This document shows positions 1-9,050 of a stretch of 34,391 bases of DNA, piece after piece. This DNA is from Pseudomonadota bacterium (GTDB lineage: Bacteria > Pseudomonadota > Alphaproteobacteria > Sphingomonadales > Sphingomonadaceae). The stretch is taken from positions 1-34,391 of the forward strand of contig JAFAEZ010000058.1 in assembly GCA_023423775.1 (NCBI GenBank), written 5' to 3'. The first letter of the stretch is position 1. Each line of letters opens with the position of its first letter. The position numbers and the translations under genes were made by a program. The notes below the pieces were generated by a model. That model saw only the letters and a program-made list of their open reading frames with translations. It was not told where the DNA came from and made no database searches.

Positions 1-180
1 ATCCAGAGCTGGCTCGCCAAGGGCGCGCAGCCGACCGACCGCGTCCTGCGCTTCCTCGACCAGGCCGGCCTCGCCAAGCGTCCGACCCGCAACAACCCGC
101 AGAAGGCCGAGCCGGGCGAGAAGGCCAAGGAGCGCGCCGCCAAGCGCGCCGAGAAGGCCGCCGCCCCCGCCGCCGTACAG
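1..180 (+). CDS. rpsP: 30S ribosomal protein S16, internal/C-terminal fragment (no stop codon)
   Basis: Frame 1 opens with IQSWLAKGAQPTDRVLRFLD, which matches the C-terminal half of bacterial S16 (the W-L-x-x-GAQPTDRV segment). A Lys/Ala/Glu-rich tail of the kind alphaproteobacterial S16 carries follows. S16 is a primary-binding protein of the 30S subunit. The 5' part lies outside the window. The frame has no stop codon: it runs on, open, antisense through ffh to position 1719, so the native S16 end is missing. The boundary at about 180 is an estimate; the true joint could lie anywhere between about 115 and 195, because the low-complexity sequence fits either gene. In most alphaproteobacteria rpsP lies downstream of ffh in the same direction, whereas here it points at ffh. 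Confidence 0.75.
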
Positions 181-1500
181 GGCGCCGAGCTTGCCGAGGC
201 CGCCCATCTTTTTGATCTTCTTCATGGCCGTGGCCATTTCCTGGTGCATCTTCAGCAGCCGGTTCACGTCCTGCACGGTGGTGCCGGATCCCTTGGCAAC
301 GCGGATCTTGCGCTTGGCGTTCATCAGTTCGGGCTTCGAACGCTCCCTGGGCGTCATCGAGGTGATGATCGCGTCGAGGCGCTGCAGGGTCTTGTCGTCG
401 GTCGCAGCCTTGGCGGCGCCGGCCATCTTCTTCATGCCCGGAAGCATCGAGGCGAGCGCGCCGAGGCCGCCCATGCGCTGCATCTGGAGAAGCTGGTTGC
501 GCAGGTCATTGAGGTCGAACTGGCCCTTGGCCATCTTCTGGGCGAGCGCTTCGGCCTCGTCCATCTGGATGGTCTCGGCGGCACGCTCGACCAGGCTGAC
601 GACGTCGCCCATGCCGAGGATGCGGCCGGCAACGCGGCTCGGGTGGAAGCCCTCGAGCGCATCGAGGCCTTCGCCGACGCCGGCGAACTTGATCGGCTTG
701 CCGGTGACGGCGCGCATCGACAAGGCGGCACCGCCGCGGGCGTCGCCGTCCATGCGGGTAAGGACGACGCCGGTCAGATCAACCTGGTCGGTGAAGCTCT
801 TGGCGACGTTGACCGCGTCCTGACCGGTCAGCGCGTCGACGACCAGCAGCACTTCCTGCGGGGTCGCGACGGCGGCGACGGCCTTCATCTCGTCCATCAG
901 CGCCTGATCGACGTGGAGACGGCCGGCGGTGTCGAGCAGGACGACGTCGAAGCCCTGGAGCTTGGCGGCCTGGAGGGCGCGGCGGGCGATCTCGACCGGC
1001 TGCTGGCCGGGCACGATCGGCAAGGTCGCGACCTTCGCCTGAGTGCCGAGCACGGCGAGCTGCTCCTGCGCGGCCGGGCGGGCGACGTCGAGCGACGCCA
1101 TCATCACCTTCTTGCGGCCCTTCTCGGTGAGACGCTTGGCGATCTTGGCGGTGGTGGTGGTCTTGCCCGAGCCCTGGAGGCCGACCATCATCACGACCGC
1201 GGGCGGCGTCACCTCGATGTCGAGCTCGGACGCGTCGGCTCCGAGCATCTCGACGATCGCGTCGTTGACGATCTTGACGACCTGCTGGCCGGGCGTGACC
1301 GACTTCAGAACCTGCTGGCCGACGGCCTGCTCGGTGACCTTGTCGACGAACTCGCGCACGACGGGGAGCGCGACGTCGGCTTCGAGCAGAGCGATGCGAA
1401 CCTCGCGCATCGCGCCGCGAACGTCCGCCTCGGTCAGCGCGCCGCGGCCGCGAAGGCGATCGAACACCCCGCTCAGGCGATCGCTCAGACTGTCGAACAT
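181..1500 (-). CDS. ffh: Signal recognition particle protein Ffh (SRP54), 3' end abnormal
   Basis: GTPase of the signal recognition particle. It binds signal peptides of nascent membrane proteins and 4.5S RNA, and docks with FtsY. The protein starts MFDSLSDRLSGVFDRL at 1500, with GGAAGG upstream as ribosome binding site. It has an N domain (about 1-95), P-loop GLQGSGKTTT (107-116), DTAGR (190-194) and the TRMDGDARGG segment. A methionine-rich M domain follows, ending in MKKIKKMGGLGKLGA near position 180. About 440 residues are recognisable; the family usually has 450-500. No stop codon is found: the frame stays open to position 1 through the antisense of rpsP. The 3' end given is therefore where recognisable Ffh sequence stops, not a real terminus. 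It is transcribed away from the histidine kinase gene upstream. Confidence 0.9.
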
Positions 1501-1530
1501 CCCAAAATCCTTCCCACAGGTCCCAAACGC

Positions 1531-1560
1531 AAAAGCGCCGGCGGGCGAAACCTCGCCGGC
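1531..1560 (-). terminator. Possible intrinsic terminator downstream of the histidine kinase
   Basis: On the minus strand GCCGGCG (1560-1554) can pair with CGCCGGC (1543-1537), and GCTTTTGCG follows, with four U at 1534-1531. It lies about 107 bases beyond the kinase stop codon and just upstream of ffh, so it could end the kinase transcript. The U tract is short, so this is only a candidate. Confidence 0.35.
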
Positions 1561-1666
1561 CAGCGTGCGTCCAGGGACGCTGATATGTACCTATTCCTTG
1601 AACAGGGTGGAGGGCCGCATAGCGGCGGCGTCGACCGAACGCAAGCGGAGAGCGGCCGAGACGGGC

Positions 1667-2854
1667 TCAGGCCAGGATGGGCAGCGCTTCGACGGCCTGG
1701 TTGGGCATGGCGAGCGTGAAACGTGTCTCCGCGTCGTCCGACGCGACCTGGATGACGCCGCCATGGGCCTTGGCGATCTCCGCGGCGATATAGAGGCCGA
1801 GGCCGAGCCCCTTGTGCGGCTGGCCGCGTTCGGCGCGCTCGAATGGCTGGAACAGGCGCCCCAGCTTGTCGGCCGGGATCGGCGCTCCGCGATTGGCGAC
1901 CTCGAGCCGGAAACGGCCCTGCTCGCTTCGCGACGTCACCTGCACCGCCGCCTGGGGGTCGCCATGGACCAGCGCATTGGCGATGAGATTGGACAGCAAT
2001 TGCCCGATCCGGGCCGGATCGCAGTGGACGCTTTCCTCCAGGCTGATGTCGGCCTCGATGGTCCGTCCGGGATGAGCGGTGCGCAATTCGGCGATGACCA
2101 AATCGAGCATTTCGCCCAAATCGCCCTCGGCGCGCCGCGCCATGGCGAGCCCGCCGCCGAGGCTGCCGCGCGCGAAATCGAGCATGTCGTTGATGAGGCC
2201 GCCCATCCGGCGGCAGCTGTCCTGCATCAGCGCGACGACATGGGCCGCCTTGGCATCGAGTGCCATGCCCGACAGCATCCGCGTCCCCGCCTCGATCGAG
2301 GCGACCGGATTGCGCAGATCGTGGCCAAGAACGGCGATGAACTGCTCGCGAAGCTCGGCCGTCCGCGCGGCATCGGCGAGCGCGGCGTGGCTGTGCGCGA
2401 GCCGGTCCTGGCTGTCGAGATGTATCGCAATCAACTCGGCGAACAGCTTGAACGTGGTCACGACGCTCGGGTCGGAAAGCTTAGCCGGCAGGTGATCGAG
2501 CGCGCACAATGTGCCGAAAAAGGAGCCGTCCGCGCGGACGATCGGCATCGAGATATAGCTCTCGAAGCCGTAGATGGCGGGAGTATGATGGGTGCGATAG
2601 TCCAGGTCTTCGGCGACATGGTCGATCACGATCCCCTCGCCGCTTTTGCGGATCTCGTCGCACAAGGTCGTTGCGATCTCGAGCTCCCCGCCCGGCTTCA
2701 GGCCGAAATCGATCTCGTCGCGGACCGCGCAGGCCGTCCATCTCTCCTCGGTGACCCGCGCGATCGCAGCAAATCGCAACCCCGTGACTCGGCACGCCAC
2801 CTCGAGGATCGAGGGAACGGCGTCGATCCGCTGGATCGCCTCCACATGCTTCAT
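1667..2854 (-). CDS. GAF-domain sensor histidine kinase
   Basis: Predicted soluble histidine kinase of 395 residues. A GAF-type sensor domain fills about 1-150. The dimerisation/phosphoacceptor helix carries the H box FIAVLGHDLRNP, with His178 as the phosphorylated residue. The catalytic domain shows the N box QLLSNLIANALVHG (285-298), a G1-like VANRGAPI (319-326, Asn in place of the usual Asp) and the G2 box HKGLGLGLYIA (347-357). There is no signal peptide or membrane helix, so it probably senses a cytoplasmic ligand or light/redox state. No response regulator is adjacent, so the partner is unknown. It is divergent from dapF with 141 bases between. The start is the first ATG of the frame, giving MKHVEAIQRI. 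Confidence 0.85.
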   Translation of the reverse strand: MKHVEAIQRIDAVPSILEVACRVTGLRFAAIARVTEERWTACAVRDEIDFGLKPGGELEIATTLCDEIRKSGEGIVIDHVAEDLDYRTHHTPAIYGFESYISMPIVRADGSFFGTLCALDHLPAKLSDPSVVTTFKLFAELIAIHLDSQDRLAHSHAALADAARTAELREQFIAVLGHDLRNPVASIEAGTRMLSGMALDAKAAHVVALMQDSCRRMGGLINDMLDFARGSLGGGLAMARRAEGDLGEMLDLVIAELRTAHPGRTIEADISLEESVHCDPARIGQLLSNLIANALVHGDPQAAVQVTSRSEQGRFRLEVANRGAPIPADKLGRLFQPFERAERGQPHKGLGLGLYIAAEIAKAHGGVIQVASDDAETRFTLAMPNQAVEALPILA

Positions 2855-2995
2855 GCTGCTATCCGTCAGGCTCGCCTCCGCTGGCGATCGAAAAGTTCCC
2901 CCTAAACTAAAGGCTTAGGCTCGTCCACCGCGGCGGCTGGGAACGCGGGGCGACCTTTATGGACTTGGCGTCGCCCGCGCACTAGATCGCGGTCG

Positions 2996-3796
2996 ATGCG
3001 CCGCTTTCACAAAATGCACGGGCTCGGCAACGACTTCGTGATCTTCGACGCCCGCGAGGAGCCGGTCGAGATGAACGGCGCGCGCGCCCGCGCGGTCGCC
3101 GATCGCAAGGCCGGCGTCGGCTGCGACCAGCTGATCGTGATCGAGCCGTCCGAGGTCGCCGATTTGCGGATGCGGATCTTCAATGCCGACGGGGGTGAGG
3201 TCGAATCCTGCGGCAACGCCTCGCGCTGCGTGGCCCTGCTCGCCGGCGGCTCGGCCCGGATCGAGACCGCGGGCGGGATCATCAGCGGATCGAGCGACGG
3301 CAAGGGCGCGACCGTCGATATGGGCGAGCCGCGCTTCGACTGGGACGCGATCCCGCTCGCCTACCCGATGGACACGGCCGCGATGCCAGTCGGCTGGGAG
3401 GAATTGCAGGGGCCCGCCGCCGTCAATGTCGGCAATCCGCACGTCATCTTCTTCGTCGAGAACGCCGGAGCGGTGGAACTCGATCGGCTGGGGCCTATCA
3501 TCGAGACCGACCCGCTCTTTCCCCAAAAGATCAACGTCAACATAGCATCGATCGAAGGCGACGCCGTCCGGCTGCGGGTCTGGGAGCGCGGCGTCGGCCT
3601 GACGCAAGCCTGCGGCACTGGCGCCTGCGCGACGGCCGTGGCGGCGATCCGGCGCGGCCTCGTGCGGAGCCCGGTGGAGGTACGGCTGCCCGGCGGGACG
3701 CTGACGATCGCCTGGGCGCCGGGCGAGCAGATCCGAATGAGCGGGCCGGCCACCCACGTCTTTACCGGCGAGATCGACCTCGCGGCCTTGGCATGA
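2996..3796 (+). CDS. dapF: Diaminopimelate epimerase
   Basis: Interconverts LL- and meso-diaminopimelate, the last step before lysine and the peptidoglycan cross-linking residue; cytoplasmic. The 266-residue length is normal. The family landmarks are present: MHGLGNDFV (7-15), the first catalytic cysteine in ESCGNASRC (Cys72) and the second in QACGTGAC (Cys206), the acid-base pair of this cofactor-independent racemase. The ATG start has no clear Shine-Dalgarno, but a TAGATC hexamer 8 bases upstream (2983-2988) could be a -10 element, so a leaderless or nearly leaderless message is possible. Its stop overlaps the mtaB start by four bases (ATGA), so the genes form one operon with mtaB, ftsY and the yciB-like gene. 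Confidence 0.97.
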   Translation: MRRFHKMHGLGNDFVIFDAREEPVEMNGARARAVADRKAGVGCDQLIVIEPSEVADLRMRIFNADGGEVESCGNASRCVALLAGGSARIETAGGIISGSSDGKGATVDMGEPRFDWDAIPLAYPMDTAAMPVGWEELQGPAAVNVGNPHVIFFVENAGAVELDRLGPIIETDPLFPQKINVNIASIEGDAVRLRVWERGVGLTQACGTGACATAVAAIRRGLVRSPVEVRLPGGTLTIAWAPGEQIRMSGPATHVFTGEIDLAALA

Positions 3797-5028
3797 GCGG
3801 CCCCGAGATCATCACGATGGGGTGCCGCCTCAATGCCGCGGAGAGCGAGGCGATGCGCTTGCTCGCCGGCGAGCAGGACGATCTCATCATCGTCAACAGC
3901 TGCGCCGTCACCAACGAGGCGGTGCGCCAGGCACGGCAGGCGATCCGCAAGGCCAAGCGCGCGCGCCCGGACTCACGCGTGGTGGTCACCGGCTGCGCCG
4001 CGCAGGTCGATCCGGCCATGTTCGCGCGCATGCCGGAAGTGAGCGGGGTCATCGGCAATCGCGAGAAGTTCGACGCCGCTTCGTTCCTGACCCAGGAAGC
4101 AGACGTCCGCGTCTCCGACATCATGGCGGTGCGCGAGACCGCACCCCACCTCGTCACCGCCTTCGCCGAGCATAGCCGCGCCTTCATCGAGGTGCAGAAC
4201 GGGTGCGACCATCGCTGCACCTTCTGCATCATCCCGTTCGGGCGCGGCAACAGCCGCTCCGTCCCCGCCGGGCTGGTCGTCGACCGGATCAAGGCGGTGG
4301 TCGACCAAGGCTATGCCGAGGTCGTGCTGACGGGGGTGGACGTCACCAGCTACGGGCCCGATCTGCCCGGGAGCCCGAGCCTGGGCCTGCTCGTCGAGCG
4401 GATCCTGCGCCACGTCCCCGCCTTGCCGCGGCTGCGCCTCTCCTCGCTCGACAGCGTCGAGATCGACGAGCGGCTGGAGGACATCATCTGCCACGAGCCA
4501 CGCTTCATGCCGCACCTGCACATGAGCTTTCAGGCCGGCGACGACATGATCCTGAAGCGGATGAAACGGCGCCACAGCCGCACCCAAGCGGTCGAGACCG
4601 TCGCACGCCTCAAGGCCAAGCGGCCCGAGATCGCGATCGGCGCGGACCTTATTGCCGGCTTCCCGACCGAAACCGACGCGATGGCCGAGAACAGCCTCAA
4701 GCTGATCGACGAATGCGACATAGTGATGGGCCACATCTTCCCTTATTCGGCCAAGGCCGGCACGCCCGCCGCCCGCATGCCGCAGGTTCCGCACGACGCG
4801 GTCAAGGAGCGGGCGCGCAGGCTTCGCGCCGCCACGGCCCGGCGCAAGACGGCATGGCTGCAGAGCCTGGTCGGAACGACGCAGCGGGTGCTGGTGGAGC
4901 GCAACGGCATCGGCCATGCCGAAAATTTCGCGCCGGTGCGGGTTGCCGCCGGCCGGGACATTGGCCAGATCGTGCCGATGAAGATGATTGAATTGAACGA
5001 TGACATCCTGATCGGAGAGGCAGCTTGA
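3793..5028 (+). CDS. mtaB: tRNA t6A37 methylthiotransferase MtaB (radical SAM)
   Basis: MiaB/MtaB-family enzyme that adds a methylthio group to N6-threonylcarbamoyladenosine at position 37 of tRNAs reading ANN codons. The N-terminal UPF0004 domain has the three cysteines of the auxiliary iron-sulfur cluster (Cys11 in GCRLN, Cys37 in NSCAVT, Cys68 in TGCAAQ). The radical SAM domain carries CxxxCxxC in NGCDHRCTFC (Cys138, 142, 145). A TRAM-like region ends the 411-residue protein. The MGCRLN-x-AESE start is the MtaB pattern rather than MiaB. It overlaps dapF by four bases at the start and ftsY at the end. The genomic pairing dapF-mtaB-ftsY recurs in sphingomonads as far as I recall. Confidence 0.93.
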   Translation: MSGPEIITMGCRLNAAESEAMRLLAGEQDDLIIVNSCAVTNEAVRQARQAIRKAKRARPDSRVVVTGCAAQVDPAMFARMPEVSGVIGNREKFDAASFLTQEADVRVSDIMAVRETAPHLVTAFAEHSRAFIEVQNGCDHRCTFCIIPFGRGNSRSVPAGLVVDRIKAVVDQGYAEVVLTGVDVTSYGPDLPGSPSLGLLVERILRHVPALPRLRLSSLDSVEIDERLEDIICHEPRFMPHLHMSFQAGDDMILKRMKRRHSRTQAVETVARLKAKRPEIAIGADLIAGFPTETDAMAENSLKLIDECDIVMGHIFPYSAKAGTPAARMPQVPHDAVKERARRLRAATARRKTAWLQSLVGTTQRVLVERNGIGHAENFAPVRVAAGRDIGQIVPMKMIELNDDILIGEAA

Positions 5029-5963
5029 GCGACACTCCCTGGCTCGAGCGGCTGCGCGGCGGGTTCAAGAAGACATCGGAGAAGCTGAGCGACAACCTCA
5101 CCGGCCTCATCACGCGGTCGGCGCTGGACGAGGAGACGCTCGACGATATCGAGGAAGCCCTGATCGCGTCCGATCTCGGCCCCGCCACCGCGGCCAAGGT
5201 GCGCGAGCGGCTGGAAGGCGAGCGCTTCGAGCGCGGCCTCACCGAAGCCGGCGTCCGCGAGATCGTCGCCGAGGAACTCGCCAAGATCCTGACCCCGGTC
5301 GCCGAGCCGCTCGAGATCGACGCCTTTCCGCGCCCGCAGGTCATCCTGGTCGTCGGCGTCAACGGCTCCGGCAAGACCACTACCATCGCCAAGCTCGCCA
5401 ACCTGTTCCTGGAGCAGGATTACAGCGTGCTGCTCGCCGCCGGCGACACGTTCCGCGCGGCGGCGATCGGCCAGCTCAAGGTCTGGGCCGAGCGGATCGG
5501 CGTGCCGATCATCACCGGGCCGGAGGGCGGCGATCCGTCCGCCATCGTGTTCGACGGCGTCAAGAAGGCGACGGCCGAGGGCATCGACGTGCTGATCGTC
5601 GACACCGCCGGCCGGCTTCAGAACAAGACCGGCCTCATGGACGAGCTGGCCAAGATCCGGCGCGTGCTCGGCCGCCTCAATCCGGCCGCACCGCACGACG
5701 TGGTGCTCGTGCTCGACGCCACCACCGGCCAGAATGCGTTGAGTCAGATCGAGGTCTTCAAGGAAGTGGCCGGAGTGACCGGCCTCGTCATGACCAAGCT
5801 CGACGGAACGGCGCGCGGGGGCGTTCTGGTGGCCGCCGCCGAGCGCTACGGCCTTCCGATCCACGCCATCGGCGTCGGCGAAGGCATGAACGACCTGCGT
5901 CCGTTCGACGCGGAGGAAGCCGCCCGCGCGATTGCGGGCGCGACAGGAGTGACCCAAGCGTGA
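5025..5963 (+). CDS. ftsY: Signal recognition particle receptor FtsY
   Basis: Membrane-associated GTPase that receives ribosome-SRP complexes at the translocon. The start is TTG at 5025, overlapping the mtaB stop (TTGA); the frame has no better start and GGAGAGG lies 9-15 bases upstream. The 312-residue protein consists of the NG domain only: an N domain of helices (about 5-90), P-loop GVNGSGKTTT (111-120), DTAGR (193-197) and TKLD (257-260). The long acidic A domain of Escherichia coli FtsY is absent, as in many alphaproteobacteria, so membrane contact must rest on the amphipathic helix near the start (WLERLRGGFKKTSEKL). The next gene starts with GTG inside its stop codon. Confidence 0.96.
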   Translation: MSDTPWLERLRGGFKKTSEKLSDNLTGLITRSALDEETLDDIEEALIASDLGPATAAKVRERLEGERFERGLTEAGVREIVAEELAKILTPVAEPLEIDAFPRPQVILVVGVNGSGKTTTIAKLANLFLEQDYSVLLAAGDTFRAAAIGQLKVWAERIGVPIITGPEGGDPSAIVFDGVKKATAEGIDVLIVDTAGRLQNKTGLMDELAKIRRVLGRLNPAAPHDVVLVLDATTGQNALSQIEVFKEVAGVTGLVMTKLDGTARGGVLVAAAERYGLPIHAIGVGEGMNDLRPFDAEEAARAIAGATGVTQA

Positions 5964-6565
5964 CCATCAACGAGCAGGAACAGGCTTCGCCGCTGGCCAA
6001 GCTAGCGATCGACCTCGGCCCGCTGATCATCTTCTTCGCCGTCAATGCGTGGCTGGGCATCTTCGCCGCGACGGGCGCCTTCATGGCCGCAATCGCCTCC
6101 GCGATGATCGTCTCCAAGATCAAATATCGCCACATCTCGCCGATGCTGTGGTTCTCGGGCGTGATGGTGCTCGTACTCGGCGGCATCACCATCTGGCTGC
6201 ACGACGAGACCTTCATCAAGATCAAGCCGACCATCTATTATGCGACGGTCGCGGCGCTGCTCCTGTTCGGCCTCTATACCGGCCGCAACCTACTCAAGGC
6301 CGTGTTGGGCACCGCCTATCCCGGCCTGTCGGAACGCGGCTGGCAGCTGCTTACCCGCAACTGGGCAGTCTTCTTCATTGTCATGGCGGGGCTCAACGAG
6401 GCCGTATGGCGGACGACCAGCACCGAATTCTGGATCGGCTTCAAATTGTGGGGCTTCCTCCCGGCGACCTTCATCTTCGCACTGGCCAATGTGCCGATGC
6501 TCATGCGACACGGCATGCAGCTCGAAAAAGCGAAGGAAGAACCGCCGGTGCCGCCGACGGCCTGA
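5960..6565 (+). CDS. YciB / septation protein A family inner-membrane protein
   Basis: A 201-residue polytopic membrane protein. It has a short cytoplasmic N terminus, then about five hydrophobic segments (roughly 17-35, 38-55, 60-80, 90-107 and 130-180), and a Pro-rich tail. The segments IDLGPLIIFFAVNAWLGIFAATG and RNWAVFFIVMAGLNEAVWR are characteristic of the YciB (IspZ/septation protein A) family, implicated in envelope integrity and septation in other bacteria. The start is GTG at 5960, overlapping the ftsY stop, so the two are translationally coupled. The exact biochemical role of the family is unknown, so no gene symbol is assigned. Confidence 0.9.
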   Translation: MTINEQEQASPLAKLAIDLGPLIIFFAVNAWLGIFAATGAFMAAIASAMIVSKIKYRHISPMLWFSGVMVLVLGGITIWLHDETFIKIKPTIYYATVAALLLFGLYTGRNLLKAVLGTAYPGLSERGWQLLTRNWAVFFIVMAGLNEAVWRTTSTEFWIGFKLWGFLPATFIFALANVPMLMRHGMQLEKAKEEPPVPPTA

Positions 6566-6582
6566 GCTGAGGGGGAGAGAGA

Positions 6583-7515
6583 ATGAAGCCCGTCATCGCC
6601 ATCTCCCATCTTAGCAAGCGCTACGGCACCGGGCACGAAGCGCTGAAGGACGTCAATCTGGAGATCGGCCGCGGCGAGATCTTCGCCCTGCTCGGCCCCA
6701 ACGGCGCCGGTAAAACCACGTTGATCAGCATCGTCTGCGGCATCGTCACCCCCAGCGAAGGCAGCGTCACGGTCGACGGCCACGACATCCAACGCGACTA
6801 TCGCGAGACGCGCAGCCGGATCGGGCTGGTCCCGCAGGAACTGCACACCGACGCGTTCGAGACGGTGTGGGCGACCGTCACCTTCAGCCGCGGCCTGTTC
6901 GGCAAGGCCCCGAACCCCGACTATATCGAGAAGCTCCTCCGGGACCTGTCGCTCTGGGACAAGCGCAAGGCGCGGATCAAGGAATTGTCGGGCGGCATGA
7001 AGCGCCGCGTGATGATCGCGAAGGCGCTCGCCCACGAGCCGGAAATCCTGTTCCTCGACGAGCCCACCGCCGGCGTCGACGTGGAGCTGCGCCGCGATAT
7101 GTGGGAACTGGTGCGGAGTCTGCGGACGAGCGGTGTCACCATCATTCTCACCACCCATTATATCGAGGAGGCCGAGGGAATGGCCGACCGGGTGGGCGTG
7201 ATCAGCAAGGGCGAGTTGATCCTGGTCGAGGAAAAGACCGCGCTGATGAAGAAGCTCGGCAAGAAGGAGCTGACGCTCAACCTGACCGATCCAATGTCGG
7301 CGTTGCCGGCCGAGCTCGCCGAGTGGGACCTGGAGCTTCAGGATGGCGGCAGCGAATTGCTCTACACGTTCGACGGCCAGGCAGACCGCACCGGCATTCC
7401 CTCTTTGCTGCGGCGGATGAGCGACCTCGGCATCGCCTTCAAGGACCTCCACACGCGGGAAAGCTCGCTCGAGGAGATTTTCGTGAGCCTGGTCAGTGAA
7501 AGGAAGCGCGGATGA
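6583..7515 (+). CDS. ABC transporter ATP-binding protein (ABC-2 exporter, YadG-like)
   Basis: Cytoplasmic ATPase subunit of an ABC-2 type exporter. All nucleotide-binding elements are visible: Walker A GPNGAGKTT (38-46), Q-loop Gln85, signature LSGGMKRRV (135-143), Walker B EILFLDEPTAGVD (154-166) and switch His192. The 310 residues include a C-terminal extension after about 215 as in YadG/CcmA-like drug and lipid exporters. The start ATG is preceded by a strong GAGGGGGAGAGAG ribosome binding site 17 bases after the yciB-like gene. The stop overlaps the permease start by four bases. The substrate cannot be told from sequence. Confidence 0.93.
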   Translation: MKPVIAISHLSKRYGTGHEALKDVNLEIGRGEIFALLGPNGAGKTTLISIVCGIVTPSEGSVTVDGHDIQRDYRETRSRIGLVPQELHTDAFETVWATVTFSRGLFGKAPNPDYIEKLLRDLSLWDKRKARIKELSGGMKRRVMIAKALAHEPEILFLDEPTAGVDVELRRDMWELVRSLRTSGVTIILTTHYIEEAEGMADRVGVISKGELILVEEKTALMKKLGKKELTLNLTDPMSALPAELAEWDLELQDGGSELLYTFDGQADRTGIPSLLRRMSDLGIAFKDLHTRESSLEEIFVSLVSERKRG

Positions 7516-8288
7516 GCGCCCCGGCCTTCAATGCCCGCGGCGTCTGGGCGATCTACCGGTTCGAGATGCACCGCTTCATGCGGACCTTGTGGACCGGCCT
7601 CGCCGTGCCGGTGATCACGACCTCGCTCTACTTCGTCGTGTTCGGCGCCGCGATCGGGTCGCGCATGACCGAGATCGACGGCATCCCTTATGGCAGCTTC
7701 ATCGTGCCCGGTCTGATGATGCTCTCGCTGTTCACCGAGAGCATCTTCAACGCCTCGTTCGGCATCCACATGCCGCGCTTCACCGGGACGATCTACGAAT
7801 TGCTGTCAGCGCCGCTCTCCGCGTTCGAGACGGTGCTCGGCTATGTCGGCGCTGCGGCGACCAAGTCGACGGTCGTGGCGCTGGTCATTCTCGCCACCGC
7901 CAACCTGTTCGTCGACGTCCACGTCGCCCATCCGGTGGCGATGCTGGCCTTCCTGCTGCTCGTCGCCGCGACCTTCTGCCTATTCGGCTTCATCATCGGG
8001 ATATGGGCGAAAGGCTTCGAGCAGCTCCAGGTCATTCCATTGCTGGTGGTGACCCCCCTCACCTTCCTCGGCGGCGCCTTCTACTCGATCGACATGCTCG
8101 CCGAGCCGTGGCGCACGATCACCCTGTTCAATCCGATCGTGTATCTGATCAACGGCTTCCGCTGGACGTTCTTCGGCGTCGCCGACGTACGGGTGGAGAT
8201 CAGCCTGCTCGCGACGTTCGGCTTCCTGCTCGTGTGCCTGGGCGTCGTCGCGTGGATCTTCCGGACCGGCTACCGGCTGAAGAGCTAG
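7512..8288 (+). CDS. ABC-2 type permease (YadH-like)
   Basis: Membrane subunit matched to the upstream ATPase, 258 residues, with about six hydrophobic segments. The typical ABC-2 C-terminal block is present: LTFLGGAFYSIDML, then FNPIVYLINGFRW (about 184-222). One gene per subunit implies a homodimeric half-transporter, as in YadGH. It starts inside the stop codon of the ATPase gene (ATGA). It ends 22 bases before the convergent superoxide dismutase gene, and no obvious hairpin separates them. The substrate is unknown; family members export drugs, lipids or polysaccharide. Confidence 0.9.
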   Translation: MSAPAFNARGVWAIYRFEMHRFMRTLWTGLAVPVITTSLYFVVFGAAIGSRMTEIDGIPYGSFIVPGLMMLSLFTESIFNASFGIHMPRFTGTIYELLSAPLSAFETVLGYVGAAATKSTVVALVILATANLFVDVHVAHPVAMLAFLLLVAATFCLFGFIIGIWAKGFEQLQVIPLLVVTPLTFLGGAFYSIDMLAEPWRTITLFNPIVYLINGFRWTFFGVADVRVEISLLATFGFLLVCLGVVAWIFRTGYRLKS

Positions 8289-8310
8289 TCTCCAGCCGGC
8301 AGGCTTCGGG

Positions 8311-8922
8311 TCAGCGGGTCGCGGCTTCGAAGCGCTCGGCGACCTTTTCCCAGTTCACGACGTTCCACCACGCCGCGAGATATTCGGGGCGACGGTTCTG
8401 GTACTTCAGATAATAAGCATGCTCCCAGACGTCGTTGCCGAGGATCGGCGTGCCCTTCACCGGCGCGTCGTCCATCAGCGGATTGTCCTGGTTCGGCGTC
8501 GAGACGATGGCGAGCTCGCCGTCCTGTCCGACGATCAGCCAGGCCCAGCCCGAGCCGAACTGGCCGACGCCAGCCTCGTTGAACTTGGTCTTGAGCGCGT
8601 CGAGCGAGCCGAACTTGGCGTCGATCGCCTCGGCCAGGCGACCGCTCGGCTGGCTGCCGCCGCCGACCATTGTCTCCCAGAAAAAGCTGTGGTTCCAGTG
8701 GCCGCCGCCATTGTTGCGGACCTTCTTGGGCTGGGTCGAGATTACGGCGAGGATCTCCTCGAGCGACTTGCCCTCCAAGCTTGGATCCTCGGACACGCCC
8801 TCATTCAACTTGTCGACATAGGCCTGATGATGCTTGCTGTGGTGCAGCTGCATCGTCTGGGCGTCGATCGTCGGCTCGAGCGCGTCATAAGCGTAAGGGA
8901 GCTGCGGGAGCGTGAAAGCCAT
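8311..8922 (-). CDS. Superoxide dismutase, Fe/Mn family (Mn-type signature)
   Basis: Converts superoxide to oxygen and hydrogen peroxide. The metal ligands are visible: His27 (QLHHSKHH), His78 (GHWNHSFFW), Asp164 and His168 (NDVWEHAYY). The metal-tuning positions read as Mn-type or cambialistic: GGGHWNH in place of the iron-type AAQVWNH, and TPNQDNP carrying the second-shell Gln. The start is set at MAFTLPQL because AGGAGGATATCC stands directly before this ATG, although the frame stays open 26 codons further upstream. The 203-residue length is normal. No signal peptide is seen, so it is cytoplasmic. Metal preference is inferred from motif only, so sodA/sodB is left unassigned. Confidence 0.96.
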   Translation of the reverse strand: MAFTLPQLPYAYDALEPTIDAQTMQLHHSKHHQAYVDKLNEGVSEDPSLEGKSLEEILAVISTQPKKVRNNGGGHWNHSFFWETMVGGGSQPSGRLAEAIDAKFGSLDALKTKFNEAGVGQFGSGWAWLIVGQDGELAIVSTPNQDNPLMDDAPVKGTPILGNDVWEHAYYLKYQNRRPEYLAAWWNVVNWEKVAERFEAATR

Positions 8923-9050
8923 GGATATCCTCCTGCTAGGGCTTGATCGTCGGCCGAACGGCCGGGTGCGCCGACCCGATAACGCAGCGGGAGCGTTCAA
9001 GGAACCGCTTCGGGCCGAGCAGAGCGGAAAAAGCGGGGCCCGGCGTTCAG

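Noticed and set aside
244..1719. Long plus-strand open frame across ffh
   Set aside because: Antisense shadow of ffh. It matters only because it shows that rpsP has no stop codon before 1719.
2855..2995. EcfG-type general stress promoter (GGAAC) between the histidine kinase and dapF
   Set aside because: GGAAC is present on the minus strand (in GGGGAAC), but no GTT element lies 16-18 bases downstream.
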